Counted from the first letter of the stretch, positions 1 through 7,826 are shown. The stretch: 12,716 nt of DNA from Acidobacteriaceae bacterium (GCA_003165455.1 PLUJ01000199.1:1-12716), one strand, 5' to 3'. Notes: generated from the letters alone by a model not told the origin. Numbers and translations are program-made.

Positions 1-819
1 CACGGCTGGCAGATGTGCGCGCTGCTGGTGGATCACTTTGGCTATTCGGGAAAAGTTGAGGCGCAGAAAATGCTGGAGCGGCGCGCCTTCGATAACAAGC
101 GGCTGCTCGGTGCGTTTAATGTGGAAGTGGACAACTGGATGGATTTTTTCACCTACACCGACTTTGTCGATCGGGATGGAAAATTCCAGCTACAGATGCT
201 GAAATATTCGGCGTTTGCCCCGCTCGGGCGATCGATGTCCTACATGCTTCGCGAGGAAGCGTTTCACATGGGCACGGGCAATGACGGGTTGCGACGCATT
301 GTAGAAGCGGGAGTTGTCCCGAGCTGGTTGATTCAGAAATATTTGAACAAGTGGATTTCCAGTTCTTACGATTTATTCGGCACCGATCATTCATCCTCGG
401 CGCATTGGGCTTATGTTTGGGGCGTGAAGGGCCGTTACGACGAACCTAAGAACGAACAAGCTCCGGATCTGGACGATCTGAACGACTACAACCGCAATCT
501 GTATCGCGATGAGGTTGCAGGCTTGATTGGGCGATTCAACAGCTCGTTGAAGCAGGGAGAGCCGCTCTACGCACCGGACATCAAATTTAATCGTGAGATC
601 GGCCGTTGGAAAGGCCAGAAATTTCACGCGAAGACCGGCGAATTACTGGATGACCGTGTCTATGAAGAACATGTGAAGGAATACATGCCCACTGCGGAAG
701 ACAAAAAGTTATTGCTGGAGATCATTGCGAACGAAAAGAAGTGGATCGCGGAGAAGACTGGCGCGCGCGATCCGCTGGCCAGCATCGGTGAAGTAAGAAA
801 ATCGGCGATTAACCTTTAG
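1..819 (+). CDS. boxB: BoxB-like benzoyl-CoA 2,3-epoxidase (diiron oxygenase component), C-terminal part
   Basis: The reading frame is open from base 1, so the N-terminus lies outside the window; 272 residues are visible of a family usually about 470 long. BoxB is the diiron subunit that epoxidises the ring of benzoyl-CoA in the aerobic box pathway, in the cytoplasm, receiving electrons from BoxA. Family-like stretches from memory are the segment ending DRDGKFQL (fragment residues ~57-64), the helix with EEAFHM carrying an E-x-x-H diiron ligand pair (~85-90), and DLFGTDHSSS followed by GVKGRYDE (~124-148). The C-terminal FNREIGRWKGQKFHA segment also fits. It differs from textbook BoxB at several otherwise conserved places (EEAFHM rather than EEAHHM; SSSAHW rather than SSNAAT), so it may act on a different aryl-CoA. 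The next gene, a crotonase-family hydratase, follows 50 bases later on the same strand. No boxA or boxC is seen, although the upstream side is cut off. Confidence 0.78.
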   Translation, partial: HGWQMCALLVDHFGYSGKVEAQKMLERRAFDNKRLLGAFNVEVDNWMDFFTYTDFVDRDGKFQLQMLKYSAFAPLGRSMSYMLREEAFHMGTGNDGLRRIVEAGVVPSWLIQKYLNKWISSSYDLFGTDHSSSAHWAYVWGVKGRYDEPKNEQAPDLDDLNDYNRNLYRDEVAGLIGRFNSSLKQGEPLYAPDIKFNREIGRWKGQKFHAKTGELLDDRVYEEHVKEYMPTAEDKKLLLEIIANEKKWIAEKTGARDPLASIGEVRKSAINL

Positions 820-869
820 GGCTCCGCGCTTACATGCGGTGCTGCGCACTGAGGGTTGCAAGGGGCGAT

Positions 870-1655
870 ATGAGCACGGCAGTCGAATCTATATTTGTGC
901 GGATCGCGCTCGAAGTTGAGGCTTCGGTGGCGAGGGTTGTGCTGCGCAATCCTCCGCTCAATGTGATCGATGTCGCGATGATGGAGGAGTTGGCGCGCGT
1001 ACTTTCGGAGATCGAATCGCGCACGGATATTGCGGTCATTTTGCTGAGTGGGGAAGGCAAGGGCTTTTCTGCGGGAGTCGATGTGGCGGCGCACACTCTG
1101 GACAAGGTCGAAGAGATGCTGCGGAAATTTCACACGGTGATCCGAGCCTTGGTTGGTAGTAGGAAGGTCACCGTCGCCGCGGTGCACGGGAATTGTCTCG
1201 GTGGCGGCGCGGAGCTGGCGATGGTTTGCGACGTGGTCTACACCACAGCGATGGCGCGCTGGGGATTTCCGGAAATCAAACTTGGTTGTTATCCGCCGGT
1301 TGCGTGTACGGCTTTGGCTGCGCTGGTCGGGCAAAAGAAGGCTTCGGAACTGATTCTGACGGGAAGAACCGTCACCGGATCTGAGGCGGCTGGGATGGGT
1401 CTTGCGAATCACGCAGTCGCCGACCAGGACTTGCAGGAGGCCGTTAAGGGATTGCTCAGGGAGCTACGCTCGCTCAGTTCCTCGGCTTTATCTGTAACAA
1501 AGAAAGCTATGTATGCCTGGGACGCGATGCACTTCGATAAAGGGCTGGCAAGGGCCGAGAAGATTTACATGGAAGAATTGATGAAGACGGCCGACGCTCA
1601 AGAAGGAATTGAGGCTTTCAATCAAAAGAGGCCTCCGAATTGGACGGGGAAGTAG
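870..1655 (+). CDS. Enoyl-CoA hydratase/isomerase family protein, cyclohexa-1,5-dienecarbonyl-CoA hydratase-like
   Basis: A 261-residue crotonase-fold protein of normal length. The oxyanion-hole segments are visible: GFSAGVD (residues 65-71) and GNCLGGGAELAMVCD (107-121). Both acidic residues used by hydratases are present, Glu115 in GGGAEL and Glu135 in PEIKLG, so hydration or dehydration activity is likely rather than a purely isomerase role. The stretch PEIKLGCYPPVA resembles dienoyl-CoA hydratases of aromatic degradation (Dch/BadK/BamR type), and the position just after boxB fits a role on an aryl- or alicyclic-CoA intermediate; the exact substrate is inferred. It is far shorter than BoxC (~550 residues), so it is not that enzyme. 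An in-frame ATG at 834 would add 12 residues (Met-Arg-Cys-Cys...) with no family-like character. The ATG at 870 is preferred because AAGGGG lies about 4 bases upstream and the protein then begins like typical relatives. Confidence 0.85.
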   Translation: MSTAVESIFVRIALEVEASVARVVLRNPPLNVIDVAMMEELARVLSEIESRTDIAVILLSGEGKGFSAGVDVAAHTLDKVEEMLRKFHTVIRALVGSRKVTVAAVHGNCLGGGAELAMVCDVVYTTAMARWGFPEIKLGCYPPVACTALAALVGQKKASELILTGRTVTGSEAAGMGLANHAVADQDLQEAVKGLLRELRSLSSSALSVTKKAMYAWDAMHFDKGLARAEKIYMEELMKTADAQEGIEAFNQKRPPNWTGK

Positions 1656-1671
1656 CGGATATAAATTCTTA

Positions 1672-2010
1672 ATGGATTACGAGATTACTCCCGAGGAAGT
1701 GAAGGCCAAACTGGATCAGCAGAATCTTAGTCCGCAGGAAAAGTTCGTGCTGATTGACGTTCGGGAGCCGTGGGAATTTGAGGCGGCTCGCATGGCCGGA
1801 GCGAGGCTGCTTCCCATGGGAGATGTGCCGTCGCTAGCTCATCAGGAACTCGATCCGGAAGATCACATTGTCGTGATCTGCCACCACGGCATTCGCTCGA
1901 TGAACGTGACGGCCTGGCTGCGGCAGCAGGGGTTTGAGAAAGCCCAGTCCATGCGCGGTGGAATCGATGCCTGGTCACGCGTCGTGGACGCTAGTGTCCC
2001 AACCTATTGA
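1672..2010 (+). CDS. Single-domain rhodanese-like protein
   Basis: A 112-residue protein consisting of one rhodanese domain, the usual length for GlpE/PspE-like sulfurtransferases. Visible features are LIDVREPWEFE near residues 27-37 (CH2A-type motif), the active-site loop beginning with Cys70 in CHHGIRS, and the C-terminal MRGGIDAW followed by the ending VDASVPTY, common in stand-alone rhodaneses. Family members move a sulfane sulfur through a cysteine persulfide, and the sulfur donor and acceptor here are unknown. The frame is open back to 1609 inside the preceding gene, but the ATG at 1672 gives the canonical N-terminus MDYEITPEEV, 16 bases after the hydratase stop. The tight spacing suggests co-transcription. 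Its role in the aromatic cluster is unclear; sulfur trafficking or CoA-thioester housekeeping would both be speculation. Confidence 0.85.
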   Translation: MDYEITPEEVKAKLDQQNLSPQEKFVLIDVREPWEFEAARMAGARLLPMGDVPSLAHQELDPEDHIVVICHHGIRSMNVTAWLRQQGFEKAQSMRGGIDAWSRVVDASVPTY

Positions 2011-2094
2011 ACGAGATTTGGGGTTACGAACGCGACGGATTGCGCTTGAGAGAGAACCTTCCCGTGCTGGTCGGGAACGATAGGGCGAGATGCA

Positions 2095-2937
2095 ATGATC
2101 ACCGACTGCCACATCCACATCTCCCCAATTGAGATGTTCAAGCCGCATGCGCTTGAATTGATGAAGAAGAACCGGGCGAACTTCGAACAGATTGTCGAAT
2201 TCTGCCATTCGCCCAGAAAATTCATCGGATACCTGGATTCGTGCGGCATTGATCGCGCAGTGCTGATCAACTATGTTGCGCCCGAGGTAATTGGCTTCAC
2301 GAACGGTGTGAATCAGTTTATTGCCGATTACGTCCGGGAAGATCCCAAGAGGCTGCTTTCTTGCGGGAGCCTGCACCCACGGCACACTACAAATGTTTTG
2401 GCCGACATGGAGCAAATTCTGCGCCTGGGCATCCGGATGATTAAGATTCACCCCCCGCACCAGCTTCTGTTTCCCAACGACTATCTAAACGGCGTGAAGG
2501 AGTTGGAAATTATTTATCGGGCGGCCGAAGCCAACGGTGTGCCCGTGATGTTCCACACAGGGACGTCGATTTTTCCTGGAGCGCGAAATAAGTATGGCGA
2601 CCCAATGTATGTGGACGATGTTGCTGTTGATTTTCCCAAGCTGAAGATTCTGCTGGCGCACGGCGGGCGTCCCTTATGGATGGATACGGCGTTCTTTCTG
2701 GTCCGCCGCCATGCCAATGTTTATTTGGATATCAGCGGGATCCCGCCCAAGGCTTTACTCAAGTACTTTCCTCGTCTGGAGGAGATCGCGGAGAAGGCTT
2801 TGTTTGGCACGGATTGGCCGGGGCCAGGAGTGCCCGATATCAAGAAGAATTTGGAACAGTTTCGGGCATTACCACTCTCTTCGCAAGTGCAGCGGCAGAT
2901 TCTAAGCAAGACGGCGCTGAGTATTTGGCCTGCGTAA
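2095..2937 (+). CDS. Amidohydrolase-family (Amidohydro_2, ACMSD-like) TIM-barrel metal-dependent hydrolase
   Basis: A 280-residue protein of normal length for the Amidohydro_2 family, which contains hydrolases and non-oxidative decarboxylases such as ACMSD and gamma-resorcylate decarboxylase. The N-terminal metal site reads DCHIH (His6 and His8), followed by candidate ligands His119 (KIHPP), His154 (MFHTG) and His189 (LAHGG), and the strongly conserved Asp240 in FGTDWPG. One metal ion at the barrel mouth is expected. The start has a purine-rich GGGCGAGA about 5 bases upstream. It lies 84 bases after the rhodanese gene on the same strand, so it may close the same operon. In an aromatic-degradation context it could hydrolyse or decarboxylate a ring-cleavage product, but nothing in the sequence fixes the substrate. 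Confidence 0.85.
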   Translation: MITDCHIHISPIEMFKPHALELMKKNRANFEQIVEFCHSPRKFIGYLDSCGIDRAVLINYVAPEVIGFTNGVNQFIADYVREDPKRLLSCGSLHPRHTTNVLADMEQILRLGIRMIKIHPPHQLLFPNDYLNGVKELEIIYRAAEANGVPVMFHTGTSIFPGARNKYGDPMYVDDVAVDFPKLKILLAHGGRPLWMDTAFFLVRRHANVYLDISGIPPKALLKYFPRLEEIAEKALFGTDWPGPGVPDIKKNLEQFRALPLSSQVQRQILSKTALSIWPA

Positions 2938-2943
2938 ACTGAA

Positions 2944-2957
2944 CGCTTGCGCAAGCG
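2944..2957. other. 14-bp perfect palindrome just after the amidohydrolase stop
   Basis: CGCTTGCGCAAGCG is exactly self-complementary and begins 7 bases after the stop codon. As RNA it could fold as a 5-bp stem with a 4-base loop. No T-run follows, so it is a weak terminator candidate; a dimeric-regulator operator is equally possible. It sits in the 117-base gap before the GH13 gene. Confidence 0.3.
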
Positions 2958-3054
2958 GGCCGCGGACAGAATATAGGGCTGCGCTAAATTGCGCGGTATC
3001 ATCGCGCACACCCAATGTTTTATATTCAAGCGATTGGAATGGAGACCCGCGCGT

Positions 3055-4755
3055 ATGACGATATCCGCGAAATCTGCGGCGATACTTTTTTTGTTCGGTT
3101 GCATTTCATGGTCGTCTGCCTCCGCTCAAAAGACCGACGGTCTGAGGAGTTCTGGCCGTGATTGGTGGAAGCATGCGGTCTTCTACGAAATCTATCCGCG
3201 TAGCTTCGCCGACAGCAATAATGACGGCGTCGGCGATCTAAGAGGCATCGCTTCAAAGCTGGATTACCTGAAAGGCCTCGGCGTGGATGCGATTTGGATC
3301 TCCCCGTGCTTTCCTTCGCCGCAAGTGGACTTTGGATACGACGTTTCCGATTACGAGAACATCGATCCGATGTACGGCACGCTGGCGGATTTCGATTTTC
3401 TGGCCAGCGAGGCTAAGAAACGCAACATCCACATCATTCTTGATTTCGTCGTGAACCACACCTCCGATCAACACAAATGGTTCCTCGATTCGAAATCCTC
3501 ACGCACTTCCGCTCACCGCGATTGGTATATTTGGCGCGATGGTAAGGGTTCCGGTCAGCCGCCGAATAATTGGGTGTCGACGTTTGGAGGCCCGGCCTGG
3601 AAGTTCGATCCCACGACCAATCAGTGGTACTACCACTTTTTTTATCCCGAGCAGCCGGATTTGAATTGGCGCAATCCTGCGGTCCAAGCCGCAATGTTCG
3701 ATGTGACACGCTGGTGGTACAAGCGGGGCGTCTCGGGATTTCGCCTGGATGCGGTCGATACGCTGTTTGAAGATCCAAACCTGAAAGATAATCCTGTCCG
3801 GCGTCCGGGCAAGAACGACTTCGGCGATCCTTTCCTGGAGAATAAATACAACACCAAGCTGCCGGAGGTTCACGATGTTTTGCGGGGATTGCGAAAGATT
3901 GCCAATGAATATGATGCGGTGCTCATTGGCGAGACTTGGACCGCCAACGTCGCGGAACTGGACGAATATTACGGCAAAGGTAATGACGAACTTCAACTGC
4001 CCATGGATTTTCTTTTCACCATGGTCAACAAATTATCGCCAGCAGAATTCCGCAAACAGATTGCCGAGGTGAATGCGGCCTCCGGTTGGCCGACCTTTGT
4101 GATCAGCAACCACGACATCCGGCGCTCCTACGATCGTTACGGGGATGGCAAACACAATGACCAGATTGCCAAGTTGATGGCGGCTCTTTACCTGACGCTG
4201 CGCGGCACCCCCATCCTTTACTACGGGGAAGAGATTGGGATGAAAACCACTCCGCCCACGCGCCTGGAGGACGTGAAGGATCCCATTGGACGTAAGGGCT
4301 GGCCGGGCGAAAAGGGACGGGACGGGGAACGCACTCCGATGCAATGGAATGACAGCGCCAACGCGGGATTCTCGGCGGCGAAGCCGTGGCTGCCGGTTCC
4401 CGACACTTACAAGACGCACAACGTGGCCGATGAAGCAAAAAATCCCGACTCCATCCTTGCTTTTTATAAGAGGGTTCTGAGCTTGCGGCATTCCAATAAA
4501 GCTCTGCTCGACGGAGACTACAAAGCGCTCAATGAATCGGATTCGAATGTGCTTTCCTACTTGCGCGTCCACAACGATCAGGCCGTGGTGGTGGTTTTGA
4601 ACATGTCGGCTACTCCGCAACGAAGCATTCTTCCGCTAAAGGCGAATGGTTTTGCATCGGCGAAGCGACTGCTGGCCAGTGGAAATTCGTCTCTGCAGGG
4701 AAGTGTGGTTTCTCTGCCTCCGTACGGAGTGTTCATCGGCCAACTAGCGAAGTAA
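3055..4755 (+). CDS. Secreted GH13 alpha-glucosidase (oligo-1,6-glucosidase type)
   Basis: A 566-residue glycoside hydrolase of the alpha-amylase superfamily, expected to release glucose from alpha-linked oligosaccharides by a retaining mechanism. The conserved GH13 regions appear in order: DFVVNH (130-135), FRLDAVD with nucleophile Asp232, IGETW with acid/base Glu293, and ISNHD with transition-state stabiliser Asp354. The motif QPDLN at ~200-204 is the region-V signature of the oligo-1,6-glucosidase group rather than true alpha-amylases. The N-terminus has a signal peptide: Lys at position 6, a hydrophobic run (AAILFLFGCISW), then SASA before Gln, a likely signal peptidase I site. The start at ATG 3055 is preferred over the upstream in-frame TTG at 2989 because GGAG lies 10 bases before it and the signal peptide then starts correctly. 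The bond preference (1,4, 1,6 or trehalose-related) cannot be read from the sequence. Confidence 0.92.
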   Translation: MTISAKSAAILFLFGCISWSSASAQKTDGLRSSGRDWWKHAVFYEIYPRSFADSNNDGVGDLRGIASKLDYLKGLGVDAIWISPCFPSPQVDFGYDVSDYENIDPMYGTLADFDFLASEAKKRNIHIILDFVVNHTSDQHKWFLDSKSSRTSAHRDWYIWRDGKGSGQPPNNWVSTFGGPAWKFDPTTNQWYYHFFYPEQPDLNWRNPAVQAAMFDVTRWWYKRGVSGFRLDAVDTLFEDPNLKDNPVRRPGKNDFGDPFLENKYNTKLPEVHDVLRGLRKIANEYDAVLIGETWTANVAELDEYYGKGNDELQLPMDFLFTMVNKLSPAEFRKQIAEVNAASGWPTFVISNHDIRRSYDRYGDGKHNDQIAKLMAALYLTLRGTPILYYGEEIGMKTTPPTRLEDVKDPIGRKGWPGEKGRDGERTPMQWNDSANAGFSAAKPWLPVPDTYKTHNVADEAKNPDSILAFYKRVLSLRHSNKALLDGDYKALNESDSNVLSYLRVHNDQAVVVVLNMSATPQRSILPLKANGFASAKRLLASGNSSLQGSVVSLPPYGVFIGQLAK

Positions 4756-4823
4756 GGCTTGCAGAGCGGCGATACAACGTTAGTTCACAAAAGCTCATTG
4801 AAAGTCGTCTGGAGTTGTGCGCC

Positions 4824-4985
4824 ATGGAGTCGCGGTATTCATTGTGGTTGATGTCGACCTGTGCCTCCGTACTGCTATTCGTGGGGCAACGGTTGGAAAC
4901 CCTGGGAAACGTTATTGCGTGTGAGGTGGAACGCCGTACGGTGGCTCGGCGGGCGACATGCTTTCATTTGAAAGGAAGCGGTTGA
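4824..4985 (+). pseudogene. Possible decayed copy of the downstream lipoprotein's start (53-codon ORF)
   Basis: This short ORF lies in the 340-base gap 4756-5095, which otherwise holds nothing I can identify. It begins MESRYSLWLMSTC, closely like the start MKSQFSLRLILIAC of the lipoprotein gene at 5096. The DNA supports a shared origin. From the GGAG ribosome-binding site through the seventh base of each coding sequence the two are ungapped and match at 18 of 21 positions, with the same 9-base spacer (TTGTGCGCC versus TAGCGCGCC), and both are preceded by GTCGTC. After about 20 codons the ORF loses resemblance: no lipobox, an arginine-rich tail, then a stop. Best read as a relic of a duplicated gene start or a small exported peptide; a functional upstream ORF cannot be excluded. 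Confidence 0.4.
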
Positions 4986-5095
4986 AGGCAGCTGGGCGCC
5001 AATGGTTTCCCGAAAAGAGCCCTATTACGAAGGGCTAAAACAACCCTGCCAGAGCGCGTTGTCATCCAAGTGTCGTCCGATTGGAGTAGCGCGCC

Positions 5096-7810
5096 ATGAA
5101 GTCCCAGTTTTCTCTTCGTCTGATTTTGATCGCTTGCGGTACCCTATCTACCACACTGCTTCTGGCCGGTTGCGGAGGAGGTACAGGTTCAAGTCCAAAT
5201 CCACAGCCATCGCCCACAACTACCACATATCTACTTTCTGTTGCCCCGCCAGCTTCGGGTGCCGGCACCATCACCAGCACGCCAGCGGGAATCAACTGCC
5301 CTGGTACCTGCTCGGCAAGCTTCGCCAAAGGCGCTCAAGTCACTCTGACGGAAACCACGGGGACCGATTACTTCTTTGGTGGCTGGAGCGGCGCTTGTTC
5401 GGGAACAAGCTCCTGCACTGTAACCATGGCGGCGGCGGAGAGCGTTACTCCTACTTTTACTGCCGGCGACGGCATCAGCGTGGCGATAACGCCAACAGGC
5501 ACCGGGACAGTGACCAGCAGCCCGGCGGGAATCACTTGCCCCGCAACGTGCTCCGCAAGCTTTCCGCAAGGAACGCAGGTCACTCTGACCGAAACCGCAG
5601 GCAGCGGGTATACATTCGGAGGCTGGGGCGGTAGCTGTACCGGCACCAGCACGTGCACCGTAAATCTCAATTCCAGCGCGAATATTACCGCCGCTTTTAA
5701 CGCCACCATTGTCAACGAACAACTTACCGTGACGCTGGCCGGTACTGGTCAAGGGACGGTCACCAGCGCCCCCGCAGGCATCAACTGCTCGACTGGCACC
5801 TGCACTGCGCCTTTCGCTCAAGGGACCCAGGTCACGCTCACCGAGACGCCGGGAGCGAACAGCAGTTTCGACACGTGGTCGGGTTGCACGGGCACGACGA
5901 GCTGCACAGTGACATTGACGGCCGCCGATACCGTAACCGCAACCTTCGGCCCCGCGAATCCGTACGCCGCGCTCAGCCACATCATTCTGTTCGCGCAGGA
6001 GAATCGCTCGCTGGACCATTACTTTGGCGCGATGCTGCCATATTGGCAGTCTATCGGCCTTCATCAGAGCGACGGCGTCACTTTTAACGGCCTAGCGCAG
6101 TTCAGTGGGGGAACGATCCCAGCCGTTTCCGGCTGCGCTGCGGGGACCTGGGGCGATAGCTGCCAGCCGGAATCATCCGTTCCGATCAGTTCGTTCCACC
6201 TGCGATCTGCCTGCATCGAAAATCAAAGTCCGTTCTGGAATGAGGCCCATAATCAGTGGGATATTGCTGATCCAACCGGAATTAATATCAATGACCTTGC
6301 TCCGCCGCTGGACGGGTTTGCATTTACCGCGGCCTACGATGCCGGAGGCAACGGCTTCATGGATCTTGAGGGCGTTCGTGGAATGGGGTACTACGACAGC
6401 AGCGATCTGATTTACTACTATTTCATGGCCTCGAACTTCGCCACTTCAGATAACTGGTTCGCTCCGATCATGTCGCGCACCCAGCTCAATCGCATGTACA
6501 TGATTGGCGCGACGTCGCATGGGCAGGCCTATCCGATCAATGGAGGGTGTCCCCCAACGTCCTCGCTGTGCCCAGGTTCAACCAACAATGGCACCCAACT
6601 TTCATCCATGACGATCTTCGAGGAGTTGCAGAACGCGGGCATCTCCTGGAAGATTTACGTGGACGCCAAGGACACGGTCAATAACGCCGGCCAGAGTTGT
6701 TCGGCGATGACGGGTAACGAAGAATCGGCATGCCTGGTTGAGAACTCTTATATCAACGAGTTTCAGTACGAAAATACGATCCTCAATAATCCCACGCTAC
6801 TCGCGAACGTGCAGCCGCTCACGGTGTTTCAGTCCGATGCGGCTGCGGGCACCCTGCCGGCGTTTGCCCTGATCGAGCCAGCATCGGACGCTGGGCTCGA
6901 CGAGCATCCTTCCGACTCGGACGAATATCCCGTCAACGTGCAGTCGGGTCAAAATTATGCGGCAACGATGGTGATCAACCCTCTGATGCAAAGCCCGGCC
7001 AGCTGGAGCACCTCGGCGCTGATCTTTACCTATGACGAGTGGGGAGGTTTATACGATCACGTTCCTCCGGCTCCGGCAACGCCGCCGGGTGATTATGCCT
7101 ATCCAACGGATCTTTACCCCACCGACATTTGCGGGGGGACCGGTCAGCTTGGAAATGGAATGTGCAGCTTCTCATGGACCGGCTATCGGGTTCCTCTCAT
7201 CGTGATTTCGCCGTTTGCCAAGCAAAACTACGTTTCTCACGATGTGATGGATACGACGGCGGTACTGGCAATGGTCGAGGACCGCTTCGGCCTGGCTCCG
7301 CTCACGAAGCGCGATGCATCCTACAATTCGGAGCAAACTACGAATGCGACAATGGCTGAGTTCTTTGACTTCACCAATCCACCGTGGACCACCCCGCCTA
7401 CGCCACCCACGCCGGTCCAGAATCTGGCTTGCAATCAGGTTCCGCCGCCAGGCCCTTATAATCTGGGAGGCTGGGGCGAGCCCGCGAATTTGTCGGTTGC
7501 AGTTAGCGCCGCCGGCGGAACGATCACCAGCACTCCAAGCGGCATCAACTGCTTCACCGACTACACCTATTCTGGGACTTCTGTCTGCGGCTACGTCTTC
7601 CCCGCAGGAACAAGTGTGACGCTGACGGAAACGCCGGGCAGCAGCGATACGTTCACGAACTGGACGGGCGAGAATGGGCTCCCGGGCCCTTGTGGTGGGT
7701 CGACCTCGCCAACCTGCACGATCACGTTGAATGCGGACGAGTACGTCCAGGGGAACTTCCTGAGCACCGCGGCAGGAAATCAAAGATCCTCGACTCTACC
7801 CAAGCCGTGA
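5096..7810 (+). CDS. Surface lipoprotein: phospholipase C/acid phosphatase-like phosphoesterase flanked by InlB-type repeats
   Basis: A 904-residue exported protein. The signal peptide ends in the lipobox LLAGC with lipidated Cys26, followed by a Ser/Pro/Thr-rich linker. Three tandem ~77-residue beta repeats follow (about 45-123, 126-202, 209-285), each with the pattern GTxTSxPAGInC, C, QVTLTE and a Cys pair around GTSSC, as in divergent InlB B-repeat/bacterial-repeat domains. The catalytic region (~289-765) belongs to the phosphoesterase family of non-haemolytic phospholipase C and acid phosphatase AcpA. Its motifs are AQENRSLDHYFG (Glu302-Asn303 as likely metal ligands), DEHP (602-605), YDEWGGLYDHVPPAP (646-660), GYRVPLIVISPF (697-708) and the RFGLAPLTKRD segment (730-740). 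A fourth, longer repeat closes the protein (799-890). The substrate could be a phospholipid or a phosphomonoester. The ATG at 5096 has GGAG 9 bases upstream. It is probably anchored to the outer membrane, with the repeats acting as spacers or binders (inference). Confidence 0.88.
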   Translation: MKSQFSLRLILIACGTLSTTLLLAGCGGGTGSSPNPQPSPTTTTYLLSVAPPASGAGTITSTPAGINCPGTCSASFAKGAQVTLTETTGTDYFFGGWSGACSGTSSCTVTMAAAESVTPTFTAGDGISVAITPTGTGTVTSSPAGITCPATCSASFPQGTQVTLTETAGSGYTFGGWGGSCTGTSTCTVNLNSSANITAAFNATIVNEQLTVTLAGTGQGTVTSAPAGINCSTGTCTAPFAQGTQVTLTETPGANSSFDTWSGCTGTTSCTVTLTAADTVTATFGPANPYAALSHIILFAQENRSLDHYFGAMLPYWQSIGLHQSDGVTFNGLAQFSGGTIPAVSGCAAGTWGDSCQPESSVPISSFHLRSACIENQSPFWNEAHNQWDIADPTGININDLAPPLDGFAFTAAYDAGGNGFMDLEGVRGMGYYDSSDLIYYYFMASNFATSDNWFAPIMSRTQLNRMYMIGATSHGQAYPINGGCPPTSSLCPGSTNNGTQLSSMTIFEELQNAGISWKIYVDAKDTVNNAGQSCSAMTGNEESACLVENSYINEFQYENTILNNPTLLANVQPLTVFQSDAAAGTLPAFALIEPASDAGLDEHPSDSDEYPVNVQSGQNYAATMVINPLMQSPASWSTSALIFTYDEWGGLYDHVPPAPATPPGDYAYPTDLYPTDICGGTGQLGNGMCSFSWTGYRVPLIVISPFAKQNYVSHDVMDTTAVLAMVEDRFGLAPLTKRDASYNSEQTTNATMAEFFDFTNPPWTTPPTPPTPVQNLACNQVPPPGPYNLGGWGEPANLSVAVSAAGGTITSTPSGINCFTDYTYSGTSVCGYVFPAGTSVTLTETPGSSDTFTNWTGENGLPGPCGGSTSPTCTITLNADEYVQGNFLSTAAGNQRSSTLPKP
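5228..5950 (+). repeat. Three tandem in-gene repeats (~240 bases each)
   Basis: The units lie at about 5228-5464, 5471-5701 and 5720-5950. They encode the N-terminal InlB-like repeats of the lipoprotein. Similarity is visible in the DNA too; for example CACTCTGAC followed by GAAACC recurs in units 1 and 2, and each unit has a CCAGC-rich block coding for TSxPAGI. The repeats have diverged, so they are old duplications under protein-level selection rather than a fresh slippage array. Confidence 0.8.
7490..7765 (+). repeat. Fourth, C-terminal InlB-like repeat unit
   Basis: Encodes lipoprotein residues ~799-890. It contains TITSTPSGINC, matching TITSTPAGINC of the first N-terminal unit, then SVTLTETPGS and a final Cys-T-I-T-L strand. 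It carries an insertion (FTDYTYSGTSV) between the first two cysteines and another near the third. The N-terminal array and this unit bracket the catalytic domain. Confidence 0.75.
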
Positions 7811-7826
7811 ATAGACAGCGCTTCAT

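Noticed and set aside
816..1412. 198-codon antisense ORF opposite the hydratase
   Set aside because: Shadow of the crotonase gene, with Arg/His-rich low-information product.
5018..5036. AGCCCT-7-base loop-AGGGCT inverted repeat as a terminator or operator before the lipoprotein
   Set aside because: The stem is only 6 bp and no T-run follows; such short repeats are expected by chance in GC-rich DNA.
5002..5634. Long open frame of 210 codons overlapping the start of the lipoprotein gene, arginine- and histidine-rich
   Set aside because: It is out of frame with the repeats, has biased composition typical of a shifted GC-rich frame, and shows no family resemblance; the frame with lipobox and repeats is the real one.
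5231..6064. 277-codon antisense ORF opposite the lipoprotein repeats
   Set aside because: Composition rich in Arg/Gly/Ala and lacking motifs; a shadow caused by the repeat codon pattern.
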